A DNA stretch of 36,282 nt from positions 1-36,282 of the forward strand of contig JAOKVV010000016.1 of NCBI GenBank assembly GCA_028336925.1. The letters run 5' to 3'. Within the stretch, counting starts at the first letter, position 1. Every line of letters starts with the position of its first letter. Below are positions 1-8,984 of this stretch, in pieces. This stretch comes from Vicingaceae bacterium. Lineage in GTDB: Bacteria > Bacteroidota > Bacteroidia > Flavobacteriales_E > Vicingaceae. Under the pieces are notes generated by a model that searched no databases, was not told the DNA's origin, and saw nothing but the letters and a program-made list of their open reading frames with translations. Position numbers and translations under genes: made by a program.

Positions 1-1
1 T

Positions 2-2059
2 GGAGGTCCTCATGCTGCATATTTTGCAACAAAAGAAGCTTTTAAAAGAAGTATTCCAGGTAGAATTATTGGAGTGTCGGTTGATGCTAAGGGCAACAGA
101 GCTTTAAGGATGGCATTGCAGACTAGAGAGCAGCACATCAAGAGAGATAAAGCTACTTCAAATATCTGTACTGCACAAGTATTGCTTGCGGTTATGGCAG
201 GAATGTATGCTTGTTATCATGGATCAAACGGTATCAAGAAAATTGCAACAGGGATACATCAGTATACAAAAGCGCTTGCTGAAAAGCTTAATCAGATTGG
301 CTTCTTTGTTAAAAATGATAATTATTTTGATACCATAACAGTTCACACTTCTTCAATATCTGCTGACGATGTTATGAATGCCGGATGGGCTGCAGAAATG
401 AACTTCAGAAAAGTTGACGATCAACATGTTTCAGTTACATTAGATGAGACAGTTGAAATGGATGATCTTAATGAATTACTTAATGTTTTTGCTCAGCTGG
501 TAGAAAAAACAGTTAATATTGAAAAAGATGATATTCAAGGGTTCGCAATACCAGAATCCATAAAGAGAACTTCTGAGTTTCTAACACACGAAGTGTTCAA
601 TCAATATCATTCAGAAACTGATATGATGCGATATATTAAGAAGTTAGAGAATAAAGATTTATCTTTAACACATTCAATGATTGCATTGGGTTCATGTACG
701 ATGAAATTGAATGCTGCATCAGAATTATTTGCATTGAGCTGGCCTGAATTTAACAACATTCATCCATTTGTTCCATTAGATCAAGCACAGGGATACACTG
801 AAATGCTTGATAATTTGGAACGTTATTTATCAGAAATTACCGGTTTTGCTAAAACGTCACTTCAACCTAATTCAGGTGCGCAGGGAGAATATGCAGGTTT
901 AATGGTTATTAGAGCTTATCATCACGACAGGGGAGACCTTCAACGGAATATTGCTTTAATACCTTCGTCTGCTCACGGCACAAACCCTGCCTCTGCAGTA
1001 ATGGCAGGTATGAAAGTAGTAGTGGTTAAGTGCGATGAAAGAGGTAATATTGATGTTGCCGATCTAAAAGCTAAGGCTGAGCAGCACTCCAATGAGCTTT
1101 CTTGTTTAATGATCACGTATCCTTCTACTCATGGAGTTTTCGAAAGTTCAGTAAAAGAAATTACGACTATTATTCACCAACACGGTGGACAAGTATATAT
1201 GGATGGGGCGAATATGAATGCTCAAGTTGGATTAACAAATCCTGCAACTATTGGTGCAGATGTATGTCACCTAAACCTTCACAAGACATTTGCCATTCCT
1301 CATGGCGGTGGAGGCCCAGGTATGGGGCCAATTGGAGTAGTCGCGCATTTAGCTCCTTTTCTCCCATCAAATCCAATAATAACTACAGGCGGTGACAAGG
1401 CAATTACACCTATTTCAGGAGCTCCTTATGGTAGTGCTTTAATTCTTACTATTTCTTATGCCTACATTAGAATGCTAGGTACTGTAGGTTTGAGAGAAAG
1501 CACTGAATTTGCTATTTTAAATGCCAATTACATGCGCATATTATTAGAAGACAAATTCGATGTGCTTTACAAAGGAGAGGATGGGTTTGTTGCGCATGAA
1601 ATGATACTGGACTGTAGAGGATTTAAAGCTGATTCAGGAATTGAGGTTGTCGATATCGCTAAGCGATTAATGGATTATGGTTATCATGCACCGACTGTTT
1701 CTTTTCCGGTTGGCGGCACTTTAATGATAGAGCCTACAGAAAGTGAAAGTAAAAAAGAGCTTGACCAATTTGTGAATTCTATATTATCCATTTATGATGA
1801 GATCATGGAAATAAAGAGTGATATTGTAAGTAAAGACAATAATTTGCTTAAAAATGCTCCTCATACATTAACTGAAATTGTTAGTGATTCTTGGGATTAT
1901 CCTTATTCACGTGAAAAAGCAGTTTTTCCGCTAGACTACGTGCAACAAAATAAATTTTGGCCAACAGTAAAACGAGTAGATGATGCTTATGGAGATCGAA
2001 ATTTAATTTGTAGTTGTGCACCTATTTCTGAATATGAAGATGAGTTAACTGCACAATAA
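2..2059 (+). CDS. gcvP: Glycine dehydrogenase (aminomethyl-transferring), GcvP, C-terminal part
   Basis: P-protein of the glycine cleavage system: PLP-dependent decarboxylation of glycine with transfer of the aminomethyl group to lipoylated GcvH. The frame is open from base 2, so the 5' end lies outside the window. 685 residues are visible of a usual length near 950, and the ATG at 74 is only an internal methionine. Diagnostic segments are the GGPHAAYFATKEAF stretch at the left edge, SIPGRIIGVSVDAKGNRALR, and the PLP-lysine region LNLHKTFAIPHGGGGPGMGP (codon for Lys at 1283-1285). The sequence continues without breaks into the C-terminal half, which fits the fused single-chain bacterial form rather than the split GcvPA/GcvPB form. 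It stops 116 bases before the next gene and I see no strong terminator between them. Identification is secure. Confidence 0.97.
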   Translation, partial: GGPHAAYFATKEAFKRSIPGRIIGVSVDAKGNRALRMALQTREQHIKRDKATSNICTAQVLLAVMAGMYACYHGSNGIKKIATGIHQYTKALAEKLNQIGFFVKNDNYFDTITVHTSSISADDVMNAGWAAEMNFRKVDDQHVSVTLDETVEMDDLNELLNVFAQLVEKTVNIEKDDIQGFAIPESIKRTSEFLTHEVFNQYHSETDMMRYIKKLENKDLSLTHSMIALGSCTMKLNAASELFALSWPEFNNIHPFVPLDQAQGYTEMLDNLERYLSEITGFAKTSLQPNSGAQGEYAGLMVIRAYHHDRGDLQRNIALIPSSAHGTNPASAVMAGMKVVVVKCDERGNIDVADLKAKAEQHSNELSCLMITYPSTHGVFESSVKEITTIIHQHGGQVYMDGANMNAQVGLTNPATIGADVCHLNLHKTFAIPHGGGGPGMGPIGVVAHLAPFLPSNPIITTGGDKAITPISGAPYGSALILTISYAYIRMLGTVGLRESTEFAILNANYMRILLEDKFDVLYKGEDGFVAHEMILDCRGFKADSGIEVVDIAKRLMDYGYHAPTVSFPVGGTLMIEPTESESKKELDQFVNSILSIYDEIMEIKSDIVSKDNNLLKNAPHTLTEIVSDSWDYPYSREKAVFPLDYVQQNKFWPTVKRVDDAYGDRNLICSCAPISEYEDELTAQ

Positions 2060-2175
2060 AACTCAATTAATTTCATAACCTAGGCTTAAACTTTTTTTTA
2101 AATACAATTCACTTTGTAAAAAAAAGTCTTAACTTTCGGGTTGATATTATAATTGTTTAACTTAAAACACACAAA

Positions 2176-4068
2176 ATGAAAAAGAATTACTTTTTAATAG
2201 GTGGTTTGATGTTAGCTTCGACTTTTTCTTTTGCTCAGCAGAGTAGAATGATTTCAAGTGAAGTTTCAATGAAACCAGCTCCTGCTTCTGCAGAAGAATT
2301 AAAGTACAATGCTGTATCTAACGTTGCTAAGGCTGCGGGTGATACGATGTTTTACGAAGATTTTAGTACAGGTTTTTCAACTAATGGATGGACTTCTGTA
2401 GATGCAACCAGTAATGGTTTTGATTGGATTTATTCAACAGCTGCTCCAGGTGGACAGTATTCATCTACTATTCCTGTAATTAATTCGGCAACGGCAGCGA
2501 ATGGTTTTGCAGTTCTGCCTTCTGATTTGTATAATACGCCTACTCCAGGTGCAGGTTTTGCTGCAATGTCAGCAACGCTTACTTCAGGTCCAATTGCAAT
2601 CAACCCAGTAGGAAACGTATTAGTAAGATGGAGACAAGCTCAAAGATATTGCTGTTCATCTACTGAGCAATTAGAACTTCAAGTATCTAACGATGGTGTT
2701 AATTTCATTGCTTTTGATGCAAAGTTCGGCCGTCAAGCTAATACAAATGTAACAGAGGATGCAGAAATTAACATTTCTTCAGTTGCAGCAGGTGAGGATA
2801 CTATCTATTTAAGATTTTTCCAAACATCTTCTCATTATTTCTGGATGATTGATGATATTGCAATCGTAGAAGGTGCAGGTAATCAATTAGTAGTAAATGA
2901 GTTTTTTACTACCTTTGGATCTGAGCTTTATGAAGGTTTTTATACAATTACTCCTTTAGCATTAACTCAGCCATTAACATTTGATATGGCAATCCAAAAC
3001 GATGGTGCTTTCAACGCATCTAACGTAGGTTTTACGGGTTCTATCGAGCACAATGTATTAGGGAATGTATATTTAGATTCATCTGCAAAGGTTGCATCAA
3101 TAGCAACACCGCTTGGAATGGACACATTAAGCATTTCAAACCCTTTTGCTAATACTTCTGGTTATGGAGATTATACAGGAACGTTTACTGCAACATCTGA
3201 TTCGGTAAGTGCTGATCCATCAGGTGCGGTTTATACTTTAGAGTGGGCTGTTAATGATACAGTTTTTGCTAAAGATTATAATACTAATGCAGGAAACATC
3301 GGGCCTGGTTCTTATGTTGGAGGAGATAATGACGGTTCTAAAATGGCAACTAAATTTACATTGAAATCTGCTCAAATGGTAACTTCTTTATCTTACTTTA
3401 TTTCTACATCAACTGCTAATGTTGGAGCTGAAATGAAGGCTCAGGTATGGGGATTAGATACTTCTCAAGCAACATTGAATGATGCGATTAATATTCCTGG
3501 AATTAAGGCTCAAAATCCTATTCCTTATATTGTTCAATCTACAGATGTAGGCGCTTGGTTAACTATTCCAATGTTGCCACCGGTTACTTTACCTGCAGGA
3601 CAATACGTTGTGGTTGCTGAGCAATCTGCTGGTAACTTAAATGGTTTCGAATTGGGTTTCGGAAGAGATAGATCAGCTGAAGAAGTTCAGCCATTTGGTT
3701 TAGAGTTTGTTTCTATGGTTTATGCAAATGATGCTGCTCCTGCTTGGGGTAACATTTTCGCTCAGCCAATGATGAGAATGAATTTCGGAATGTTAGTAGG
3801 TGTTGAAGAGGCTGAAAAAGCTATCGACGGATTTACTGTATCTCCAAACCCAAACAACGGTCAATTTAATGTTCAAGTTACTGCTGAAAAAGCTAACTTC
3901 AACTTAAGTGTACGTAACATGGTTGGTCAAGTTGTATACAACGAAGCTATCGCTGTAAACAATGTACTTACTAAAAATATCGATTTATCGAACTTAAATA
4001 AAGGTATTTACTTTGTTTCTATCGAAAACGGTGTAAACAGAAAAGTACAAAAAGTTATTATCAAGTAA
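2176..4068 (+). CDS. T9SS-sorted secreted protein, paralog 1 (adhesin-like N-terminal domain)
   Basis: 630 aa. A signal peptide (MKKNYFLIGGLMLASTFSFA, residues 1-20) precedes a short linker. Residues about 56-230 form a beta-rich domain of the choice-of-anchor / cleaved-adhesin type: it begins FYEDFSTGFSTNGW, contains PGGQYSS, and ends in YFWMIDDIAIVEG. A less familiar middle region (about 231-545) follows, then a type IX secretion C-terminal sorting domain from about 550 (VSPNPNNGQF ... LNKGIYFVSIENG ... KVIIK). Inferred role: exported across the outer membrane and cell-attached or released; the ligand is unknown. The only cysteines I see are the adjacent pair C159-C160 (RYCCSST). Codons such as AAC, ATC, GTT and GCT are frequent towards the 3' end, more so than in the two following paralogs, which suggests this copy is the most expressed. 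A strong terminator follows. Confidence 0.85.
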   Translation: MKKNYFLIGGLMLASTFSFAQQSRMISSEVSMKPAPASAEELKYNAVSNVAKAAGDTMFYEDFSTGFSTNGWTSVDATSNGFDWIYSTAAPGGQYSSTIPVINSATAANGFAVLPSDLYNTPTPGAGFAAMSATLTSGPIAINPVGNVLVRWRQAQRYCCSSTEQLELQVSNDGVNFIAFDAKFGRQANTNVTEDAEINISSVAAGEDTIYLRFFQTSSHYFWMIDDIAIVEGAGNQLVVNEFFTTFGSELYEGFYTITPLALTQPLTFDMAIQNDGAFNASNVGFTGSIEHNVLGNVYLDSSAKVASIATPLGMDTLSISNPFANTSGYGDYTGTFTATSDSVSADPSGAVYTLEWAVNDTVFAKDYNTNAGNIGPGSYVGGDNDGSKMATKFTLKSAQMVTSLSYFISTSTANVGAEMKAQVWGLDTSQATLNDAINIPGIKAQNPIPYIVQSTDVGAWLTIPMLPPVTLPAGQYVVVAEQSAGNLNGFELGFGRDRSAEEVQPFGLEFVSMVYANDAAPAWGNIFAQPMMRMNFGMLVGVEEAEKAIDGFTVSPNPNNGQFNVQVTAEKANFNLSVRNMVGQVVYNEAIAVNNVLTKNIDLSNLNKGIYFVSIENGVNRKVQKVIIK

Positions 4069-4112
4069 TTTTGATGAATAACTAAGATATTGATCGATTC
4101 AAATCGATTAAG

Positions 4113-4150
4113 AAAGCCCCAAGTTATTATTCACTTGGGGCTTTTGCTTT
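4113..4150 (+). terminator. Rho-independent terminator after T9SS paralog 1
   Basis: Perfect 12-bp stem: AAAGCCCCAAGT at 4113-4124 pairs with ACTTGGGGCTTT at 4133-4144 across an 8-base loop, followed by a short T-rich tail. It separates paralog 1 from paralog 2 and suggests they are separate transcripts. A smaller A/T-rich hairpin (4093-4108) lies just upstream. Confidence 0.85.
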
Positions 4151-4246
4151 TATAGATTATCTTTTAAGATGCATAAGTGTTAAATTGAATAGTGTAATTT
4201 CAAAATATTGATATATATTTAACCCAACAATTTAATTTAAAAGCAT

Positions 4247-6133
4247 ATGAAAAAAAAATACGTTTTATTCGCTTTGATGTGCAGTTCATCTGCAATCTTT
4301 GCACAGCAAAATAGCTTATCGCGCTACCAAGAAGAAATGGTAGAAGATGCAGTTTCACCGGAAGAATTAAAATCTATCCAAAGTATTAATCGAGTTAAGG
4401 CCGCAGGTGACACTCTTTTTTATGAAGATTTTAGTAATGGGTTTACTGCTAACGGTTGGACCTCATTTGATGCTGGTTTAAATAATTTTAACTGGCTTTA
4501 TACTACTCAGGCCCCTGGAGGACAATATGCTTCTAATGTTCCTGCTATTCAATCAACAACAGGCTCCAATGGTTTTGCTTCGCTACCTTCAAGTTTTTAT
4601 AATACGCCTACACCTGTTGCAGGTTGGGTTAATATGGATGCATTATTGACTTCAGGTCCTATTGCAATTAATCCAACGGGAAATGTATTGGTGAGATGGC
4701 AGCAATCACAACGGTTCTGTTGCTCTAGTAGCACTGCAAGGTTAGAATTATCGGTGAGTAGTGATGGATTAAACTGGGTTGCATTTGACGCTCGATTTGG
4801 TAGAGGTGCGAATACTGCTGTTTTTGAAAATGCAGAAATTAATATTTCTTCTGTGGCTGCAAATCAAGATACTATTTACCTAAGATGGTATCAAGGAGAA
4901 ACTAGAAATTATTACTGGATGATTGATGATATTGCTATCTTAGAAGGGCCCGGTAATCAATTGGAAATAACAGAGGTGTTTACCACTTTTGGGACAGATC
5001 AGTATGAGGGGTTTTATGCTCAAGTGCCCGTAGGTCAAACTAAGCCACTATCGTTTGGTGCTACTGTCAGAAATACAGGAGGCTTTGATGCAACAAATAT
5101 AGATTTGGAAGTAAATGTAACCAACGCGCAACTTGGACAGTTATTTAACGATTCTTCTTCGAACACTTTAATTATTCCTGCTTTGCTTGATGATACGTTT
5201 AACATTACAAATGCATATACAAATACAGATGGAATGGGCACTTATGCCGGTACTTTGACGGCAAGGTCAGATTCTACAAGTGGCGACCCTGCAAGGGAAA
5301 ACTATACCATCAATTGGACAATCACCGATAGTGTTTTTGCAAAAGATTATGATAACGCAGGAGGATCAATTGGTCCAGGTTCATATGTTGGAGGGGATAA
5401 TGACGGATCAAGAATTGGGACGAAATATAATTTGTCTGCAGGACATTTGGTTGGGTCATTGTCCTACTATATAACTAATACTAGCGATAATGTAGGTGTA
5501 GAAATAAAGTCATCTATTTGGGGGTTTGATACTACTCAGGCTTCGTTGAATGATATGGTTAATGTCCCTGGCATTAAAGCTCAGAATCCAATACCTTATA
5601 TTATTCAACAAGCCGATTTAGGAACTTGGATTACAATACCTATGTTACCTATTGTTTCGCTGCCTGCAGGAATGTATGTTGCTGTAATCGAACAGTCAGC
5701 CGGAAATGCAAATAATCAGGAGCTAAGAATTGGACGAGCTACCGATATAGAAGAATTACAACCTTATGGTAATAATTTTTCTTCTATGGTCTATGCAAAC
5801 GATGCTACACCTGCTTGGGGTAATATCTTTGCTCAGCCAATGATACGGTTGAACCTTTATATGCCTACTGGGTTGAATGAAAATGTAAAGGCCTTTGAGT
5901 CGAGTATTGTTCCTAATCCTTCAAATGGGCTATTTACTATACGTTTAAATAAGCAAACGGCAATTAGTTCTATCCAAGTTTATAATTTGATAGGGAAACA
6001 ACTACGCACTCTGTCCATCGGAGAAGTTACCCAACAAATAGATATGAATTTGGCAGGATTAGATAAAGGCGTTTATTTTGTTCAAATTAATTCTAAAGGT
6101 CGAAGAGTTGTTGAGAAAGTGGTAATTCGGTAA
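4247..6133 (+). CDS. T9SS-sorted secreted protein, paralog 2
   Basis: 628 aa with the same architecture as the preceding gene: signal peptide ending at IFAQQ (about residue 20), N-terminal beta-rich domain (FYEDFSNGFTANGW ... YYWMIDDIAILEGPG), middle region with the shared segments GPGSYVGGDNDGS and GIKAQNPIPYI, and a C-terminal T9SS sorting domain (IVPNPSNGLFTI ... LDKGVYFVQI ... KVVIR). The vicinal cysteines are C158-C159 (RFCCSSS), and apart from one Cys in the signal peptide they are the only ones. It is clearly collinear with paralog 1 over its whole length, so it arose by tandem duplication and not domain shuffling. Codon use is less biased than in paralog 1. Function beyond secreted or surface protein is unknown. 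Confidence 0.85.
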   Translation: MKKKYVLFALMCSSSAIFAQQNSLSRYQEEMVEDAVSPEELKSIQSINRVKAAGDTLFYEDFSNGFTANGWTSFDAGLNNFNWLYTTQAPGGQYASNVPAIQSTTGSNGFASLPSSFYNTPTPVAGWVNMDALLTSGPIAINPTGNVLVRWQQSQRFCCSSSTARLELSVSSDGLNWVAFDARFGRGANTAVFENAEINISSVAANQDTIYLRWYQGETRNYYWMIDDIAILEGPGNQLEITEVFTTFGTDQYEGFYAQVPVGQTKPLSFGATVRNTGGFDATNIDLEVNVTNAQLGQLFNDSSSNTLIIPALLDDTFNITNAYTNTDGMGTYAGTLTARSDSTSGDPARENYTINWTITDSVFAKDYDNAGGSIGPGSYVGGDNDGSRIGTKYNLSAGHLVGSLSYYITNTSDNVGVEIKSSIWGFDTTQASLNDMVNVPGIKAQNPIPYIIQQADLGTWITIPMLPIVSLPAGMYVAVIEQSAGNANNQELRIGRATDIEELQPYGNNFSSMVYANDATPAWGNIFAQPMIRLNLYMPTGLNENVKAFESSIVPNPSNGLFTIRLNKQTAISSIQVYNLIGKQLRTLSIGEVTQQIDMNLAGLDKGVYFVQINSKGRRVVEKVVIR

Positions 6134-6160
6134 TCAATTTATTGATACAATAGATCATTT

Positions 6161-6190
6161 CGGTCCTAATTAGTTTTAGGGCCGTTTTTT
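6161..6190 (+). terminator. Rho-independent terminator after T9SS paralog 2
   Basis: 9-bp stem, CGGTCCTAA (6161-6169) against TTAGGGCCG (6176-6184) with one T-G pair, a 6-base loop and six T residues (6185-6190). It is related in sequence to the terminator at 8188-8216. Confidence 0.85.
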
Positions 6191-6295
6191 AAGGCAACCT
6201 TTTGTAAACGATACGAGTCTAGAATAATAAATACTCAAGAGTTGTAATAAACCATTTTGTTTAATGTTTGTTTATAGAATATAAAACTGAAAGAT

Positions 6296-8161
6296 ATGAA
6301 AATCAGATCATTATTTTTAATTATTGTCGTTTCATTATTTTCGACAGTAACTTTATTTGGTCAAAGTGGACTAATGAGTGAAATTTATCCACTTTTAAAC
6401 GAATTACGTGAGACTAATCAATTAAAAGCTTTTGGTAATCAATCAAAAGCCCCGGGAGACACATTGTGGTATGAGGATTTTGGTAATGGATTTACAACAA
6501 ATGGTTGGATTTCAACGGATGCTAGTAATAATGGGTTAAATTGGATTTATACGACAAATGCACCCGGAGGTCAATATTCTACTTCAATACCTGCATTGGT
6601 GTCCGCTACGTCTGCTAATGGGTTTGCCTCATTACCATCAGATTTATACAATACGCCAACACCTAATGGTGGATTTCTACTTATGGACTCCTATTTGCAA
6701 ACAGGCCCAATTTCCATAGCTCCAAGAGCCTCGGTTGAAGTTCGGTGGACACAATCGCAACGATACTGCTGCTCATCAACTGAACAGCTTGAATTGCAAG
6801 TTTCTACAAATGGGGTGAATTGGGTGTCTTTTGATGCGAAGTTTGGACGCCAAGCCAATTCAGCAGTTGTTGAAAATGCTCAAATGGATATATCCTCAAT
6901 TGCCTCCAATCAAAGTACAATTTATTTAAGATTTTATCAGACTTCCTCTCATTATTATTGGATGATTGATGATATCGCTATTTTAGAAACAGGTAATGCT
7001 CAAGTAGAAGTAACTGAGTCTTATTTATTGGATCAACAGAATTTGCAAACTTATTATTCTCATTATCCTTGCTCTAATCCACCCATATTCACGCCTGCAG
7101 GAGTAATTGAAAATCCAACGGGTAATAATGTTACTAACATCAGACTCAGCAGTGCAATTGTAAGTTCAGGAAATACGAGTTATTTAGGAACTTCATTGGT
7201 AAATGGGGTAATCGCACCATTTCAGTCTAGTTCCTTTCAAATGACCTCGGCTTATAATAATTCAGGCTTAATTGGGGATTATAGTGTGTTATATAAAGGG
7301 CTTGGAGACTCTACTGTAATATCACCTTCTAACACAATGATTAGTTTTTCTGTTTCTGATACTATTTTTGCGCGTGATTTAAATAATCCATCTGGGGCAA
7401 TTAGTCCAAGTGATTATCCTGGAGGGTTTTCATTAAACAGCCATTTGGGTGTATTTTATGAGTTAAAAAATCCATCATTTATATCTAGTATTTCATTTTA
7501 TGTAGCTAATAATACGGACAATGTGGGTATGACAGTAAAAGGAGAGTTATTTACTCCTGATACAACTTCACTTAACGTTGGAATTTCTGTAGCAAGTAGT
7601 CAAAATTATACAATCGATTCGGCAGATCTCGGATCCTGGATTTCATTGTCAATTGGACAGCCGAATCAGTCCATACCCGCAGGGCTTTATTCAGCGACCA
7701 TAGTACAAGTAAGTCGATCGGCTCCAACAAATTCATTGCTTATAGGTAGAGACGCTTCTGCTGAATTGTTAGCTCCATTCGGATCTACATTTGTTTCATC
7801 AGTTTATCTGAATGCTTCTGCAGGTTATGGGTTCATATCAGCCTTACCAATGATACGTTTGAATTTTAAGTCAAGTGGAGGATGTAATACTGTTGGTATA
7901 AAAGACGCAAATGTTGAAAATAATCAAATCAATGTATTCCCGAATCCCTCAAGAGGTCTAGTAAATATTCAGTTTCCAATTAATCACCAACTAGAGCAGA
8001 TAGAAGTTTACGCTGCTAATGGAAAGAGAGTTATGACTACATTGGTGGCTAATCAATCTATTCAACAGTTGATAGATTTATCCCAATATAAAAATGGAAT
8101 CTATTTCTTGCGCTTTATTTCTATAGATGGAGTATCTACACAAAAAGTAGTGATTGATTAA
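6296..8161 (+). CDS. T9SS-sorted secreted protein, paralog 3 (divergent)
   Basis: 621 aa. The signal peptide is within residues 1-22 (hydrophobic, ending LFGQS). The N-terminal domain is close to paralogs 1 and 2 (WYEDFGNGFTTNGW, PGGQYST, C158-C159 in RYCCSST, YYWMIDDIAILE). The middle third is clearly more divergent: it lacks the GDNDGS segment and carries two extra cysteines (YPCSNPPIF and GGCNTVG). The T9SS sorting domain is present (VFPNPSRGLVNIQF ... YKNGIYFLRFI ... KVVID). The conserved head with a changed middle suggests that the middle region sets ligand or partner specificity (inference). Confidence 0.84.
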   Translation: MKIRSLFLIIVVSLFSTVTLFGQSGLMSEIYPLLNELRETNQLKAFGNQSKAPGDTLWYEDFGNGFTTNGWISTDASNNGLNWIYTTNAPGGQYSTSIPALVSATSANGFASLPSDLYNTPTPNGGFLLMDSYLQTGPISIAPRASVEVRWTQSQRYCCSSTEQLELQVSTNGVNWVSFDAKFGRQANSAVVENAQMDISSIASNQSTIYLRFYQTSSHYYWMIDDIAILETGNAQVEVTESYLLDQQNLQTYYSHYPCSNPPIFTPAGVIENPTGNNVTNIRLSSAIVSSGNTSYLGTSLVNGVIAPFQSSSFQMTSAYNNSGLIGDYSVLYKGLGDSTVISPSNTMISFSVSDTIFARDLNNPSGAISPSDYPGGFSLNSHLGVFYELKNPSFISSISFYVANNTDNVGMTVKGELFTPDTTSLNVGISVASSQNYTIDSADLGSWISLSIGQPNQSIPAGLYSATIVQVSRSAPTNSLLIGRDASAELLAPFGSTFVSSVYLNASAGYGFISALPMIRLNFKSSGGCNTVGIKDANVENNQINVFPNPSRGLVNIQFPINHQLEQIEVYAANGKRVMTTLVANQSIQQLIDLSQYKNGIYFLRFISIDGVSTQKVVID

Positions 8162-8187
8162 AATTTTCGATGTGCAAACAACAATGA

Positions 8188-8216
8188 CGGCTCTAATTAA
8201 CTTTAGAGCCGTTTTT
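8188..8216 (+). terminator. Rho-independent terminator after T9SS paralog 3
   Basis: Perfect 9-bp stem, CGGCTCTAA (8188-8196) against TTAGAGCCG (8203-8211), 6-base loop, then five T. It aligns base for base with the terminator at 6161 (24 of 29 positions identical), with one paired change that keeps the stem. Confidence 0.87.
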
Positions 8217-8270
8217 ATTTGTAAGCAGCTTTTGTTTAATTTAGAGTGTCATAGTGAAAATATAAACTAG

Positions 8271-8747
8271 ATGATTATGAGCAAAGGATTGCTATTACTC
8301 TGTTTATTCAACTGTCATTTATTGCTTTTGTCTCAAGACGAGGTTTTATCACCAAAAGTACCTAACTTAACAGAAGATTCGATCGGAGAATTAATGTCAT
8401 TGTTTATTAATAAAGACAAGGCATACGGAGATACACGTTGGTATTAAGATTTTGCAAATGGGTTTTCCACAAATGTTTGGTTATCGGTAGATTACTCCCA
8501 AAATGGATTGGTTTGTACCACAACTGTACCAGGTGGTCAATATTCGACTAATACATAGGTCATCAATTCTACAACAGCGGCAAATGGTATTGATGAATTT
8601 ACTAGAAAGTAAAATTTATTTTCTGTTTCACCTAATCCATCTTCAGGTCAGTTTGTACTTGGTTTAAATCACTTAGAAAAAGGAGCTTATTTTATACTGT
8701 TACAGTCGAAGGATATCTCTACTACTGTAAAAATAATTATCGAATAA
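8271..8747 (+). pseudogene. Decayed fourth T9SS paralog (internal deletions, three nonsense codons)
   Basis: One reading frame starting at 8271 (or ATG 8277) gives a signal-peptide-like start (SKGLLLLCLFNCHLLLLSQD). It then gives the family signatures GDTRWY*DFANGFS, PGGQYSTNT*VINSTTAANG, and directly afterwards the T9SS sorting domain (SVSPNPSSGQF ... HLEKGAYFILL ... KIIIE, stop at 8745-8747). In-frame stops are TAA 8445, TAG 8556 and TAA 8610. Compared with paralog 1, about 430 codons between the head and the sorting domain are missing, and a second deletion of roughly 35 codons lies inside the sorting domain. Both deletions keep the frame. The first nonsense replaces the conserved Glu of the YEDF motif. 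It has no long ORF, so automated callers would miss it. Confidence 0.85.
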
Positions 8748-8984
8748 TCAATGTCTTTCAAACATTTTTTAAGTTTCAGAAAGCAGAAATTTTATCAAGT
8801 ATCAACTAAACTTAGTTGTCGGTAAGTAAATTAGTTGCAATTTATATGAAAAATTCTAGTTTGAGTGTTTTCCAAATATGAAAATAATTTGAAATCTTAG
8901 CCTTTCAATTATAAGCTAAGTCAGGTTATAAACTATTGGTTACAAATTGAAGCGGTGCAAAGCTTTAGCTCAGCTGAAGAAAGT

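Noticed and set aside
1102-1395. 97-aa plus-strand ORF inside gcvP
   Set aside because: It overlaps the PLP-lysine region of GcvP in another frame and is rich in Trp, Ser and Arg, as shifted frames often are.
2147-2175. Promoter with TATAATTG before T9SS paralog 1
   Set aside because: One mismatch to TAnnTTTG and no TTG at a usable distance; not strong enough to annotate.
8803-8818. Hairpin CAACTAA-AC-TTAGTTG as terminator of the GSCFA operon
   Set aside because: The loop is too small and no T run follows on either strand.
8961-8984. Third copy of the REP-like element near the GSCFA 3' end
   Set aside because: Only AGCTGAAG is shared and no convincing palindrome surrounds it.
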